The notes below the pieces were generated by a model that worked only from the letters and a program-made list of their open reading frames with translations, did no database searches and was not told the DNA's origin. Positions 1 through 11,339 of a stretch of DNA of 64,000 bases are shown piece after piece. Location: the NCBI GenBank assembly GCA_025175895.1, contig CM046008.1, positions 23,763,255 through 23,827,254 on the forward strand, read 5' to 3'. Each line of letters opens with the position of its first letter. The stretch's first letter is position 1. Origin of the DNA: Wurfbainia villosa. Its lineage: Eukaryota > Streptophyta > Magnoliopsida > Zingiberales > Zingiberaceae. Position numbers and translations under genes: made by a program.

Positions 1-588
1 TTCGAGCGACCACGGCTTCGAGCACTTTGACGAAAGCCCTCTCCGCTCGGAGTTCACAAGCTCCGCCAACGAATACAACCTCTTGTTCATGCCAGAGTCG
101 AGGCGAATCGCCAAAACTCCTAGCAGATCGAGAATGATATCGACTGAGTTTCCATCGATCTCACCCGAGGACTTCCATCTCATTAAGATGAGCCATCATC
201 TTGAGAATACGATCCCTACCCGTGTTCCCTCGATCACGGTGGTCGCCATCAAGTTTCATCGCCTCGTCTAGCCGCCTACATGTCCGGAAAAGTTCTCGAG
301 ATCAACATCACGTCATAAGTCAGCATGGCTCGATCGATGATGTTGCAAAGATATTCGACATGAGATGCCAAAATGTAACACCGCGCCATCTCATCCGCTT
401 GACCCATTTCTTATAACGCTCTTTCTCCTTTTCATCGAGTCACCTGAGGGCTTAGGAGGACAGACCTCGAAGAGTATAAATTCAGACTCCGCATGATTAA
501 GACAATATCCGATTTCTTTTCCAATCAATGTAGTTCGTCCAAGAAGCTTATTTTCTTTAAAATCACAAAGAAGTGGGTTGAAAGTCAT
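1..588 (-). pseudogene. Ty1/copia gag, N-terminal part, broken
   Basis: Read on the minus strand, a frame opens with ATG at 588 and encodes a copia-type capsid N-terminus (MTFNPLLCDFKENKLLG, then FEVCPPKPSGDS). Further left another frame reads RILKMMAHLNEMEVLG, a typical copia gag helix region, and near position 80-110 a stretch resembling the gag MNKRLYSLAELV motif. The pieces lie in different frames with stops between them, so the gene is decayed. Gag would form the virus-like particle of the retrotransposon. The start choice rests on the ATG lying about 1 kb downstream of the primer binding site at 1623-1640. The gene runs off the left window edge, so protease, integrase and RT are not visible. 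Family assignment is solid; the precise lineage is not. Confidence 0.75.
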
Positions 589-1622
589 TCAAAATCCTAA
601 AAATCACAATGATCAAAATATTAGATTTCAAATATTATCGATTCTCAAAACAATAAAATTCAAATCAACCAACACCAAAACACCGAGAATATCGCATGCC
701 ACGATAGTGGACGATAATGAATTCTACATTCAGAAGAGAAGGTTTTACCCATTAATTTTATTATCTTGTCAACCTTACTTTTTGACAAATAAAATTAATA
801 GTTGGTTCCTCTTCGCCCTACAAATAAAAGCAAAGTGACTTCGATGGGAGGATACTTTTATTCAGATCTAAGTGTGCACCATTACACGATACTAAGGGAT
901 TATTTCGGATTATGTGCCTTACTGGGAAGTACACACGCTCTTAAATAATTTCCTATAACCATTATTTGACCTAGTGATCCGCAAAACAAACCCATCCGAT
1001 GGGAGGAAGGCACTCGAGAGCCAACGTAAGCTCAGTTTGTTGCATCACACAAATCAGAATGAGGCCGCGGGAATTAATTAAAATGTCCCTCTCCCACTTA
1101 GTAAATTGACAATGAGGAATTTTCAAGCATACACAACATGCATATAAAAACAAATCAGCAATAAATATGGAAAAAACAGAATTTTTTCAACTATTATGGC
1201 ATTGTTCTCCAATACGCATCCCGTCGTGTCGCCACCTCGTCCGCTCCATCTTTTCCCGTGCGCAAGTCACCAAAGAGATCCGAGCCGAGATAAACTATTT
1301 TAATTTACATCCATCGATCCTGTACTCCACAAAGGAGTGTACAGATAATCTAGATCGAAAGTAAACTAAAATGAGTGGCTAAACAATGTCGTATTTAATT
1401 ACAAAAATTAAATACTAATCTAGCCTCGTCAACCCCGAGGATTCAAATAATATACATACAATCACACACAAAACCATCACATACACACAAATAGCCATAA
1501 TAGTCGGATCTTATGCCTGCAACCAAAGAGTTAAACTACGCATATCCTACTATTATCCGGCATACTCAATATATGATATGTGCATGAAAGTAACCGAATC
1601 CAAAACACACAAAACCGGAAAC
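589..1622 (-). other. 5' leader of the minus-strand copia element
   Basis: About 1 kb of AT-rich sequence lies between the primer binding site and the gag start. I see no convincing coding frame; the short ORFs here have no recognisable motif. It fits the untranslated leader of the element, although it is long for copia and may include a small insertion that I could not delimit. Confidence 0.5.
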
Positions 1623-1640
1623 CGTGACTCTGATATCACT
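1623..1640 (-). other. Primer binding site (initiator Met tRNA type), copia element
   Basis: On the minus strand the bases right after the LTR read TGATATCAGAGTCACGG, one or two changes away from the usual TGGTATCAGAGC complement of initiator methionine tRNA. It marks the LTR/internal boundary and fixes the element orientation as minus. Confidence 0.75.
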
Positions 1641-2430
1641 TGTAGAGAGTTGCTTCATAGGCTCATTGGCTCCCATGTCCCCGGATTAAAATTTTCATTA
1701 ATGAAAGAATTAATCCGAATGGGATGAGTTTCCTTAGCACAACCAATTCGTCGTCGTGCTAACAACTTGAGTGGTCGCTTAAATAAACTAGTTGTTCAAG
1801 CAACACAACTCTTCTAGTTGGTTAGCCGTGGAAGAGACGACGGACGGATCGCCGGTTTTTGTGTTTGTCTTCGGGGTCCATGATTATACAATATATATAC
1901 ATACGCACACATGTATAATCAACACATAAAAGAACATGATCAGATCTAAAAATAAAGTTGTAAAACTTTATACCTTACGATCTTCTACCGTATGTCCTAT
2001 CCTCCTCGTGGACGACGTGTGGACGAAGATCCTCCACGAGTAGAAGCCTTCTAGATCGCGTTCTTCCCTTCCTCATTCCGCGAACAAAGAGAAGAACCAA
2101 TACCTTCCACCAAGCTAGTGGAGCTCACGCAACCACGGCCAAGGAACACTGAAAGCGCTACGGCCACCAATGCAATGTCAGCTACGACCACCTAGAGTTA
2201 GAGAAGCGCCGGCCACTAAGTGTCGGAGAGCCACCACCAAGGAGCAAGGGAGGAGGAAGAAGAGAACCGACTAAGGACGAGAAGAGGAAGACGGGCGCCT
2301 ACTAAAACCCTAGGGAGAACAAACTCGCCTAACTTCTACCGCCTAAAAACCCTAGCTAGGGTTTGTGGTCACGCCCACTGGAAGAGCCAAACCCTAATTT
2401 CCAAAATCTTATTTCCTCCAAGCCTAAGCC

Positions 2431-2440
2431 TCTATTTATG
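2431..2440 (-). promoter_or_regulatory. Candidate TATA box of the copia LTR
   Basis: The minus strand reads CATAAATAGA, close to a plant TATAAATA box. It lies in the middle of the LTR, just downstream (in transcript sense) of the telo-box-like array, where a U3/R promoter is expected. This is position and motif evidence only. Confidence 0.4.
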
Positions 2441-2459
2441 TATCAGGCTTAAGCCTCCT

Positions 2460-2745
2460 TTAATCTCCACCGTCGGATCTAGGATTTAATCTCCACCGTC
2501 GGATCTAGGGTTTTATCCCAACCGCTCTGGATCTAGGGTTTCATCCCAACTCCGATTCTAGGATTTCATCCTAACCGCTTGATCTAGGGTTTCATCCCAA
2601 CCGGCCGATTCTACGATTTCATCCTAACCATCTGGATCTAGGGATTTAATCCCAACCGCTGGTTCTAGGGTTTCATCCCAACCATCTGATCTAGGGATTC
2701 ATCCCAACCGCTGGTTCTAGGTTTTGTTTTACATCCTCGATCTAG
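2460..2745 (-). repeat. Degenerate tandem array of about 35-bp units with telo-box-like core
   Basis: Units of the form GATCTAGGGTTTCATCCCAACCG repeat about eight times with small substitutions and indels. On the minus strand each unit carries AAACCCTAG, close to the plant telo-box AAACCCTA. Additional AAACCCTA copies sit at about 2308, 2347 and 2390. The array lies within the U3-like half of the LTR. Confidence 0.75.
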
Positions 2746-3650
2746 ACTTCACGAGGATTATATTAGGCTACGATAGGGACCATAAGGAGGAGTTGGATCT
2801 CGCCACCCGATGGATCGGAACCACACAAACTTGATCCATCAATGATGTTCCATTCCACTAGAGGATCATCATTGAACTACCTCACCAACCCCCATAAATT
2901 AATATGGGCTCCATATATTATTTGTACATTTATCTCCCCGTGTTTAAGATATCGAATGTCCGTCAATTAATTGATTTACTGACCATCAATTAATTAATAT
3001 CTAATTCCTCGAGTAGTACCACTCAACCTTATCATCATGTTGACTAAGTCAACCAGTTGGGTTTACATGATGAACCTTATGAGCTCCTCAAGGGGACATC
3101 ATCAACCTAATATATAGGACACGGTTTCCTCCTATAATCAACGACACACCATGTAAATAATATCATTTCCCAACTTACCGGACATATTAATTTAATCCAT
3201 CTAAATCTCACCCTCTGGTAAATCAAAGAAATAAATACTAAGTACATGTGCCCGTTATTATATCGGGATTAAGAGCATGTACAACATAATATCCGAGGTC
3301 CGATTCAATTACGAGTCGAATTAATCAATTACCTCTACGCTTTGCCCCGCCAATACACCTAAGTGTACTAGTGTAACTTTACGCTCAAGACAAAACAATA
3401 CTAAGCTACACTACAACCATGCCAACGGTTTGTCCAAAATCATCTTGTCATGAGCCTTTACTTATATTTTGGACCGATAATACGATCTTCTCGTACACAC
3501 CAAGCACCATGTTATCTACAATGTAAAATATTAGACAATATGCACACACATATAATAAATATATAAAGTGCAAACAATGATCATGTGATTCTTATTTCAA
3601 AATAAAATGTTTATACAAAAAGAGCTAGGCTTTCAGTATACATTCCAACA

Positions 3651-5534
3651 GGCCTCACCTCCGGACAATGCAGAATCTGTGATCGTCGACGGAGTCGCGA
3701 TACCGCGTGGATCGTCGACCGCGATAACCACACACCTCCACCGATTCCACTCAAATCGCCACATGAGTCGCTATTGCCGGCCACTCGTGGCCGCCAGAAC
3801 TCCGCCGCCGCCTCCCGCCAATAACTGACGATCATTGATCGACGCCGCAAAACAGAGGAGAACTGTCGGCTTTAGCTGATTTGGGTAGGTAGGTAATTAA
3901 TTTAACAGTCGGGTTAGTTCTTGACTTAGGTTAGTGTTTGATTAATCCAGATTTAATTAATTAATTAGCTTATGATTAATTAATCAAATTTTGATCAACT
4001 GATTTAGTGGGCTAGAGAAAAATGAATGGATATCTTTGGGTAAATTAAGGTGGGGAAAGGATTAATTAAAATGTTGACAATTAAATTAAATAACTGATGG
4101 TTGTGTTAACGATGGTTTAATTATAGCAGGGTTGGAAGCATATTCTCGGATTTAGAGATAGTTAAGATGCTCTGCCGTCAGAGGTGGGTGGATCTTTGAT
4201 ATTTTTAGAATTTAGTGCATGGTTATATTTACATCATTTACTCTATCTCAGAGTTACATTTTACGCCTGCTAGTATTGCTGAATTCGCCGACTTTTATAT
4301 CCTATTCGACTGGCCATTCGATTTCCATTAGTACGCTTACGCTATCAGTAACGGATACGGTCATAATGCGCTTATTCGCTTAGTTGTCGCTTTTGGCCGA
4401 TACTATACTGAACCAAGTAGGAATAGTATAATTAAGATGAGATTAATCCTTAGAGGATATATAACGTTTCTCCTATCTCGACTGCTAACTATGTCTCCTA
4501 TTCGTGGTTGAGAGGGTCTACAGTAGAGTGTTCTTACGTTCGAATTGTGGTTGCATTTGTGTACCTGTAGTCGATCATCTCTCCCATTCGTGGTTAAGAG
4601 AATCTACCATGGAGTTATGCTCTTGGACTACTCATTCGGAGTTAGTGATAGTTGGATTTGTGTATCGTCTGTAGCTAGATAACTACCTTACATCTGATCA
4701 CACAAGACCTGCTAAAGATGTTATTATACGCACCCATAATCTAGATATCATACGCTCTTCATTAGCACAACCATTGCTGGTAGAATGTCGCCTAATAATA
4801 TCGTCCTTTATCGTTCGCTCATAACATAGCTAACATTTCATATTATATAGCAATACGTAACTGAACGAAGTATTACTATATTACTATCCGCCACGAGTTC
4901 CGTTCGTGGTAGCATGTTGTTGCCTGCAGATAATTTCCTTTGTATTACCTCGAGAGCCACGAGGCTTTGTCGCGGTACCTTGTTGTATATTGCTTGCAGA
5001 TTTCAGTTGGTTGCATATGTTGCAGGTGTATTTGTTATACTGCAGACCAGGTTAGTTGCAGATTGATATTGATACTTTGAGGTTTGGGTTACTCTAGTTT
5101 GTTTCCTTTGACTTCCATTATATCCATTATGATTATACACTATTTTCTATCCATCCACTGAGTAGTTGTACTCACTCCCTCTTCTCTTATCCTCCAGGTT
5201 AGTTGATAGAGGACGTGTCCTGTTGACCTACCTTCGAGTCGCTCAGAGAGTCCCTTGCCGTGTTGGTCCCACTGCATCGTCGAGATGTCATTTTATTTAC
5301 TTTGTTATTGCATTTTGTTTATGCACTTTGGATTTTGTCGCAGTTTGATTTGGTGTCATAAAACTAATTTACTTTTAATTGATTTATATTTTAGTCATGC
5401 ATGCATGCAGTTAATAAAATAATTATATTATTTCAGAGTTTTTACTAGATATGTTCCAACGATGTATTTCGGAATATTGTCACTAAGTGACTTCTCCGTC
5501 ATTTGGATGACGATTATGCCCCCGGGGCATGACA
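3651..5534 (+). mobile_element. Probable gypsy-type LTR remnant
   Basis: The right end reads GCCCCCGGGGCATGACA, resembling the GGGCGTGACA terminus of the chromodomain gypsy LTRs later in this window. Upstream there is the usual layout of such LTRs: a GC-rich stretch (3660-3850), an AT-rich middle, and a splice-acceptor-like pyrimidine tract near 5170-5200 (CTCACTCCCTCTTCTC then CCTCCAG). The left end is not defined; the copia LTR at 1641-3650 may have inserted into it. No partner LTR and no internal domain of this element are seen, so it may be a solo or truncated LTR. The short ORFs inside have no known motif. Confidence 0.45.
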
Positions 5535-6323
5535 AAAAGACTCTGGAGTAGAATTGTATTTGCGAAGTCACCGAGATTTCGGTTCACCGTAGCAAACATT
5601 AAAGTTGTGTATGAAGCTCTAATAATTGTATTTTAGCTATGGAGTTAATGATGGATAAAATTTATATGTTAAATGACTCTCAATTGGTTGTGAAATAGAT
5701 ATCCGGTAGATTTGAAGGAAGTTACTATGATAACTTATTTGGAGAGGGTGTAAAAATTAAATGAAAATTTTAGCCTTTCTATGTTGAGCATATTCCAAAG
5801 ACCAATGCGAAGGTTGATGCTATATTGAAAATTGCCACATTGACTAGGAGATAGAATATAAATGACATTGCCATTGTGATAGTTGCTATTTGAAGTACTT
5901 TGATAGTAGAAATGGGTGCATGTAATTGTGGGATGGATGAAATAAAATAAAATGTCAAAGGAAAAGGGAAGAGGTAGTTGCAAGAAGTATCTTGAAATCA
6001 ATGACTTGAAGAAGGAATAACTCGATCGAGTTAGGAACACTTCTATCAAAGTGTCTCAATGCAAATGTATCAACCGAGTTGAAGCACTTTAGATAAGGCA
6101 TTTAAAGGAGCTCTATGGGAGCCTAATTCACTTAATTAAAGGCACGTGATGTGAACCCAATGAGAATAGAGTCTCATAATCCCACAACAAATTGAAGAAA
6201 AACAATAAAAGAAAGGGTAAATTGATAGGATGGATCATAAAATCTCGATCCAATGCTTAACAAAGCATGTAAATCTTGAAATTTAGATTGATAAGTTCTA
6301 TGAACGTCACAAGGGATTCCTTT
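5535..6323 (+). pseudogene. Decayed Tat-type gypsy RNase H relic and flanking DNA
   Basis: At about 5590-5851 three short frames read, in order, KVVYEALI, KIYMLNDSQLVVK and FYVEHIPKTNAKVDAILKIAT. These match the order of the YEAL, DSQLV and ADALAKLA blocks of the extra (archaeal-like) RNase H carried by Tat/Ogre/Retand gypsy elements. Stops and frame changes separate them. From 5852 to the copia insertion at 6324 the sequence shows no clear coding signal, only hints of continuing pol decay. The neighbouring copia element inserted into this older relic. Confidence 0.6.
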
Positions 6324-6510
6324 TGTTAGTATTAACCCTTAGTGTCAATCAATTATGAGATGATTGGTAAGGGAAACTCATATTTCATAATAAAGGCAAA
6401 ATTTATGGTTATTGTATTTACTTTATTAATGTGCCATTTGAATAAATATAATAATATCCTAGAGTAGTTGGTTCTAGTCTATGACATATCAAGTTGATGA
6501 CTTGATAGTG

Positions 6511-6557
<47 letters not shown>

Positions 6558-7922
6558 ACTACTCGTAACAGTTCCTAGTCAAGTATACAAGGATAATATT
6601 ATAGACTAACATGTAGGTCAACTGATGACTAAATCTCACAAGTCATGGATATAGGATATCAAGTTGACACAGATATATATTAGAGAATATGTACTGGACT
6701 GACTCGTCATGAGAATGTTTCATAGATTGTCATATGAGTGTCATAAACATTCTCATATTAACTATTGATATGAATAGTCCTTAGGTCTGAAATCATTATG
6801 ATTCCCTATATAAGGAGTTGTATACTTTGGTATCGACTAACGTCACCTGTAATAAGGTATACTATAAAGTCGATCACTGGGTATACAATAAATTATGCAG
6901 AGGGATGTGAGTGATGTAGATGAGATCTATTCCTTCCATATGACGGAAGTGATATCTTTGGGTCCCTTAATAAAGTAGGACTACTAAAATGTATGACTAT
7001 GCTCAAATAAATCAATATGAGATATTGAACTCATTTGATTAAAGTAGTATACTTGGAGATCAAGAAACACAAAGATTGATAAGAGGATGACACGGTCTAT
7101 GCCTCATTAATCAATCTAGATATCAAGGATAGAAGGATTGAGTCATACGAGATAATTTCCGCAGAAAGGTTATGTCAGATCTCTACATTCTTGTCACCTG
7201 GGTAGTAATGATGCATTGTTAGATGCCACTCATTGCTTATGTTTTTAAAAGGGATTTTAAAGACATTAACAACGTTACGAGAACCTATTGGGTCACATAC
7301 AAGGAACATGTTGTTTTGGAGATGGGTTCATTTTAGTTTGACTAAATGAACCATTAGACTATTGAATTGGAATCATTGAGTTAGACTCATTGAAAGGGTT
7401 GAATTTGAGTTAGGCTCAAATTGACCGACCGAAATTGAGTTAGACTCAAATTGGTTTAATTTGAGTTGGACTCAAATTAATTTGAAGAAGATGAATAGAT
7501 TCATCATGATTAATTGGATTAACTATGCATTAAAGGTGGAATACAAAAAGATGCAAAAACCTTTGGTATTCATGGGATGAATATAAAAGGTTTTTGGATG
7601 ATGATTTGGTTGAGGGTTTTTTTGTTCTTCTTCTTCAGTGTGACCGAACCTCTTCTTTGGTCAAGGCCCCTTATGTGGTGTTACTAGCACAACTTTGATT
7701 CTCCAAAGGGTGTGTTCGTGTAGATATCATAGAGGCGCGACCATCCTGATCGCGCTGAGATCCATCATAGAGAAGTTGTCGGGATTGCGAAGGGCTACAG
7801 ATCAAGGGTAATTTCTCATCTTGATAGGGTAGTAAACGATGAGCATGTATTCACATAGATCTATGGTGGGATCCAGTTTTTTCGCTGTGTTTATGCGATT
7901 GTTTTACATTTAAGATCCCAAC
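6324..7922 (+). repeat. 5' LTR of the copia element
   Basis: 1599 bp, TG...CA ends, matched along its length to 12970-14550. It contains a pure AT dinucleotide run at about 6512-6553 that is shorter in the 3' copy. Runs of TTGAGTTAGACTCAAATT-like units near 7370-7475 form a small direct/inverted repeat cluster shared by both LTRs. Confidence 0.92.
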
Positions 7923-7923
7923 A

Positions 7924-7940
7924 GTGGTATTAGAGCCACT
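7924..7940 (+). other. Primer binding site (initiator Met tRNA type)
   Basis: TGGTATTAGAGCCACTT starts two bases after the LTR end and differs by one base from the standard TGGTATCAGAGCCA complement of initiator methionine tRNA. Confidence 0.85.
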
Positions 7941-9024
7941 TGTGAATACATAAATATCGTTGCATTGGTGTTTTATATGTGATACAAATCTGCATGAACT
8001 GTTTATTATGAGTGCACGATTGTTTGGATGATTTTGTTTGACAAAACGTGCTTAGTAGCAATACTATCTGAACAGTAAGTGTGCTAATTGTTGATGAATG
8101 GTTCTGTTTGTTGCTGGACATTTATTGTTCAATCACCAATGGTTGTTGTTTTGTCATCAACGGATGCTAATGGTCGCTGATTTTTCAGCAATGGTTGGTA
8201 ACTGCTAATGGACAACAACCTTTGCTGATTAATCTGTCGGTGAAATTGTTTTTTTGTTACTACGAACAACGACTGCAAGGTTCTTGGGTTCATTCTGATG
8301 GACTAAGGGTAGCAACTCAGTCAATGAGTTAATCCTCGAATGTAACTCGAGATTTATCCATTGTAATGTACATGTAAACTAGTACTAGTCTACTGACTGA
8401 TGATGAGAAAGGAAGAAGCCAAGAACACACGACAACTAAAGGAAGTACTTAGAGAAGATGCTATTCCCTAGGTTGATCTAACGCTCTTCTCATTGGCTTA
8501 AGAAGATCGTTGGTAATGGGCTACCATGTCACGTTTTTTTTCTTTCCCTGCATATATGTGATATATGTCATAATAATGATTATATGTGATGCATGTGTAC
8601 TTAATTAATAAAATTAGGTCATTTTTCATATGCTTATCAAAGTTTAGTACTCACGATTACCTCAATCAATCGTAGTCATGTTTGCCAAAGTAAAGTGACT
8701 TGATTTATTTTAGTAGAGTGCGGCTGGACAATTGTGATGTCCGACTATTGAACTTTGGGTGAGCCTTCACTAAGTTATCTCAATAAAATTGATAAACTTA
8801 GAGGCATCTCATATGATGGGTAAATTCTATGCACGAGTTACATAATGTAATTGGTACACAGTGCCTATCTAAATTATACAAGTCTTGGGCGATTAGCCAA
8901 AGCTAACTCAAGATGAGGTATAATATAGATCTTGCCACACTTGTTCAGTGGAAACTCATTAAAGGCCTAAATTATATGATAGAAATATGATACAAATTTC
9001 TGCATTTCATATTGTAGATCACCA
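7941..9024 (+). other. Untranslated leader of the copia element
   Basis: About 1.1 kb between primer site and gag without a coding frame. An area rich in TTGTTG/GCTGATGG words (8080-8260) looks like low-complexity decay. No further structure seen. Confidence 0.5.
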
Positions 9025-9810
9025 TGTTATCAAATACGTCGAATACTCTCTCTCTACGATCTGTCCTTGATAAGGACAAGCTCAATGGAGCTAATTTCTT
9101 AGACTGGTACAGAAACTTGAGAATTATTCTCAAGCAAGAATGAAAACTATATCTTAGAGCAATCCATTCCTGAACCACCCGCTACTACTGCCGCTCGTGC
9201 TGATAAGGATGCTTATGCATTAGATGTGTCATGTCGTATGCTTGCTACTATGAACTCTGAGCTTCAGAAGCAACATAAGAACCTGAATGTTTTTGATATG
9301 GTTGTACATCTTAAACAACTATATCAAGGGAAGACAAGGCACGAGAGATCTGAGGTATCAAAAGCATTATTTCAATGCAAAATGCAAGAAGGAACTTCTG
9401 TAGGAACTCGTGTACTCAAAATGATTGGATACGTTTAGAATCTTGAAAGATTGGGATTTTCATTGGGTTAAGAATTAGCCACTGATCTTGTTCTGTAATC
9501 ATTGTTTGAAGGTTATAGTCAATTTGTCATGAACTATAACATGAATGAAATTGATAAACCTTTGCTTGAGTTGTTAAGTATGTTGAGAACTACTGAAAGC
9601 AATCTTAAGAAGATCCAACCTAGTACTATACTCATAGTTAAAAAGGGCAAAGACAAAAAAAAGCCCAAAGGAAAGGCTAAGATCCAAGATAAAGGCAAGG
9701 GCAAAGCATTGAAAGCTAAAGGTGGGATGTCTAAGGAAGGAACTTGCTTTCATTGTAATAAGATCGGACATTGGAAGAGGAACGGTAAAAAGTACCTAGA
9801 GGAAGTTTAG
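9025..9810 (+). pseudogene. copia gag with zinc knuckle, broken
   Basis: Starting at ATG 9025 the frame reads a copia gag N-terminus (DKLNGANFLDWYRNLRIIL), then breaks near 9142 and resumes as LEQSIPEPPA. The central capsid part is open at 9226-9438 and the C-terminal part at 9502-9810, separated by stops. A lysine-rich linker precedes a CX2CX4HX4C zinc knuckle at about 9747-9790, in which the last cysteine has become glycine (HWKRNG), so zinc binding would be lost. Gag would package the element RNA. At least two stops and one frameshift make it non-functional. Confidence 0.85.
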
Positions 9811-9849
9811 TAAAAGAGAAGTGCGACTTTTGCCTCAGTTATATATATT

Positions 9850-10250
9850 ATAAAAGTTAATCTATCTATTTCTTCTTCATGGGTATTTGATACTGGTTGT
9901 GCTTCTCACATTTGTACTAATGTGAAGGGTCTGAGAAATAGTAGATCATTGACAAAAGGAGAAGTGGACCTACGCGTAGGCAATGACGCAAGAGTTATTG
10001 CTATAGTTGTAGGAACATATTCCTTATCTTTGTCCAGTGGTTTTATTTTGGAACTAGAAGAGTGCTATATTATGTACCTACTATAACTAAGAACATTATC
10101 TCCATCTCTTGTTTGGATAAGAGTGATTTCTCATTTATAATAAAGGACAAATGTTATTTTGTTTATTTAAATGAAATGTTTTATTGCAGAGCACATCTTT
10201 TGAATGGACTCTATCTTCTAGATTTTGAAAATCCAAGTCTATAACATATA
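9850..10250 (+). pseudogene. copia aspartic protease and GAG-pre-integrase region, broken
   Basis: The frame around 9885-9920 reads WVFDTGCASHICT, the copia protease active-site block with the DTG triad intact. Downstream, 10062-10244 reads LYYVPTITKNIISIS and YCRAHLLNGLYLLD, the region between protease and integrase zinc finger. A frameshift separates the two. The protease would cut the Gag-Pol polyprotein; the surrounding breaks prevent a full polyprotein. Confidence 0.75.
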
Positions 10251-10318
10251 TATCAAACGGTTCAAATCTAATGATATGAATCAAACATATCTCTGACATT
10301 GTCGCTTGGGTAACATAA

Positions 10319-11300
10319 ATGAGAGTCGCATATTATAACTCCATAAGGATGGGACTTTTGGATTCTTTTGATTTTGAATCATATGAGATATGCGAGTCTT
10401 GTCGACTAGGCAAGATGAAAAAAACTCCTTTTAGTGGACACAACGAGAGAGCTAATGATTTATTAGGACTCATACATACTAATGTTTGTGGTCCTTTCAA
10501 AGTAGCAGCTAGAAGAGGCTATCAGTACTTCATTACTTTTACCGATGATTTCAGTAGATATGACTACGTGTATCTTATGAAACACAAATCTGAATCCTTT
10601 GAAAAATTCAAAGAATTTAAGAATGAAGTACAAAACCAAATTGGTAAGAGTATTAAGATGCTTCGATCAAATCGAGATGAGGAATACCTTAGCCAAGGGT
10701 TTCATGATCATCTGGTTGAGTTTGGGATAATATCTCAACTCATTCCCCCTGGAACACCACAGTGGAATGATGTATCAGAAAGGAGAAATCGTACATTATT
10801 AGATATGGTACGATCAATGATGAGTCAGACAGATTCCTTCTTCCTTCTAGGGATACGCTCTAGAGACAGTTGCTTTCACCCTTAATCGCGTTCCGTCTAA
10901 GGCAATCATAAAGACACCATATACGATATGGATTGGGAAGAGTCCCAATATGTCTTTTTTGAAGATTTGGGATTGTGAGACTTACGTTCGACATCAAGTT
11001 TCAGAGAAATTCGGACCTAAATCAGATAAATGCTATTTTGTCGGATATCCCAAGGAAACCAAGGGGTATTACTTTTATAATTCTATACAAGGCAAAGTGT
11101 TTGTTGCCAGAAATGATATTTTTCTGGAAAGAGAATTTATTTCTAAACGAGTTAGTGGGAGTAAAGTCGATCTTGAAGAAATTCTTGAAGCTTTGATGGA
11201 AATCGAACAAGCACCACAAGGTGGTGAAGATTATGAATCTATAACACCGCATGAAGTTGTGACAACCTGTTCGAGTAGACCATGCTTTGTGCAAATATGA
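10319..11300 (+). pseudogene. copia integrase, catalytic aspartates lost
   Basis: Open from 10319 to 10885 and again from 10950 to 11300. CESCRLGKMKKTPF is the end of the HHCC zinc finger; the DDE core follows. The block that normally carries the first catalytic aspartate reads HTNVCGPF and the second reads LRSNRDEEYL, so both are asparagine here, each by a GAT to AAT change. The third catalytic position (VSERRNRTLLDMV) is kept. The 10950-11300 segment continues into the integrase C-terminal part (KCYFVGYPKETKGYYFY). The enzyme would insert the cDNA into the genome; as written it could not catalyse strand transfer. Confidence 0.82.
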
Positions 11301-11339
11301 TAGGATACAACATCAACCTGAGAGATTTTTTTCTTTTGT

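Larger units (their letters stand above)
1641..3650 (-). mobile_element. 5' LTR of minus-strand Ty1/copia retrotransposon (about 2.0 kb)
   Basis: On the minus strand the LTR starts TGTTGGAATGTATACTGAAAG at 3650 and ends CTCTACA at 1641, directly before the primer binding site. The TGTTGGAATG start and the following run about fluctuating T/A with CACATGATCATTG are characteristic of a common plant copia LTR. Length is 2010 bp. Inside it lies a short-period tandem array with telo-box-like units (2460-2745) and a TATA-like site (2431-2440). The partner LTR is outside the window, so age and target duplication cannot be judged; the five bases outside the LTR are GGCCT. Confidence 0.8.

Noticed and set aside
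3611..3850. 79-codon minus-strand Arg-rich ORF.
   Set aside because: GC-rich stretch spanning the copia LTR boundary; an ORF across that junction is fortuitous.
5735..6049. 104-codon minus-strand ORF.
   Set aside because: Phe/Tyr/Ser-rich shadow opposite the RNase H relic; no start context or motif.
6512..6553. Long AT run considered as promoter or origin.
   Set aside because: A simple dinucleotide repeat inside an LTR, of different length in the other LTR; no supporting motif.
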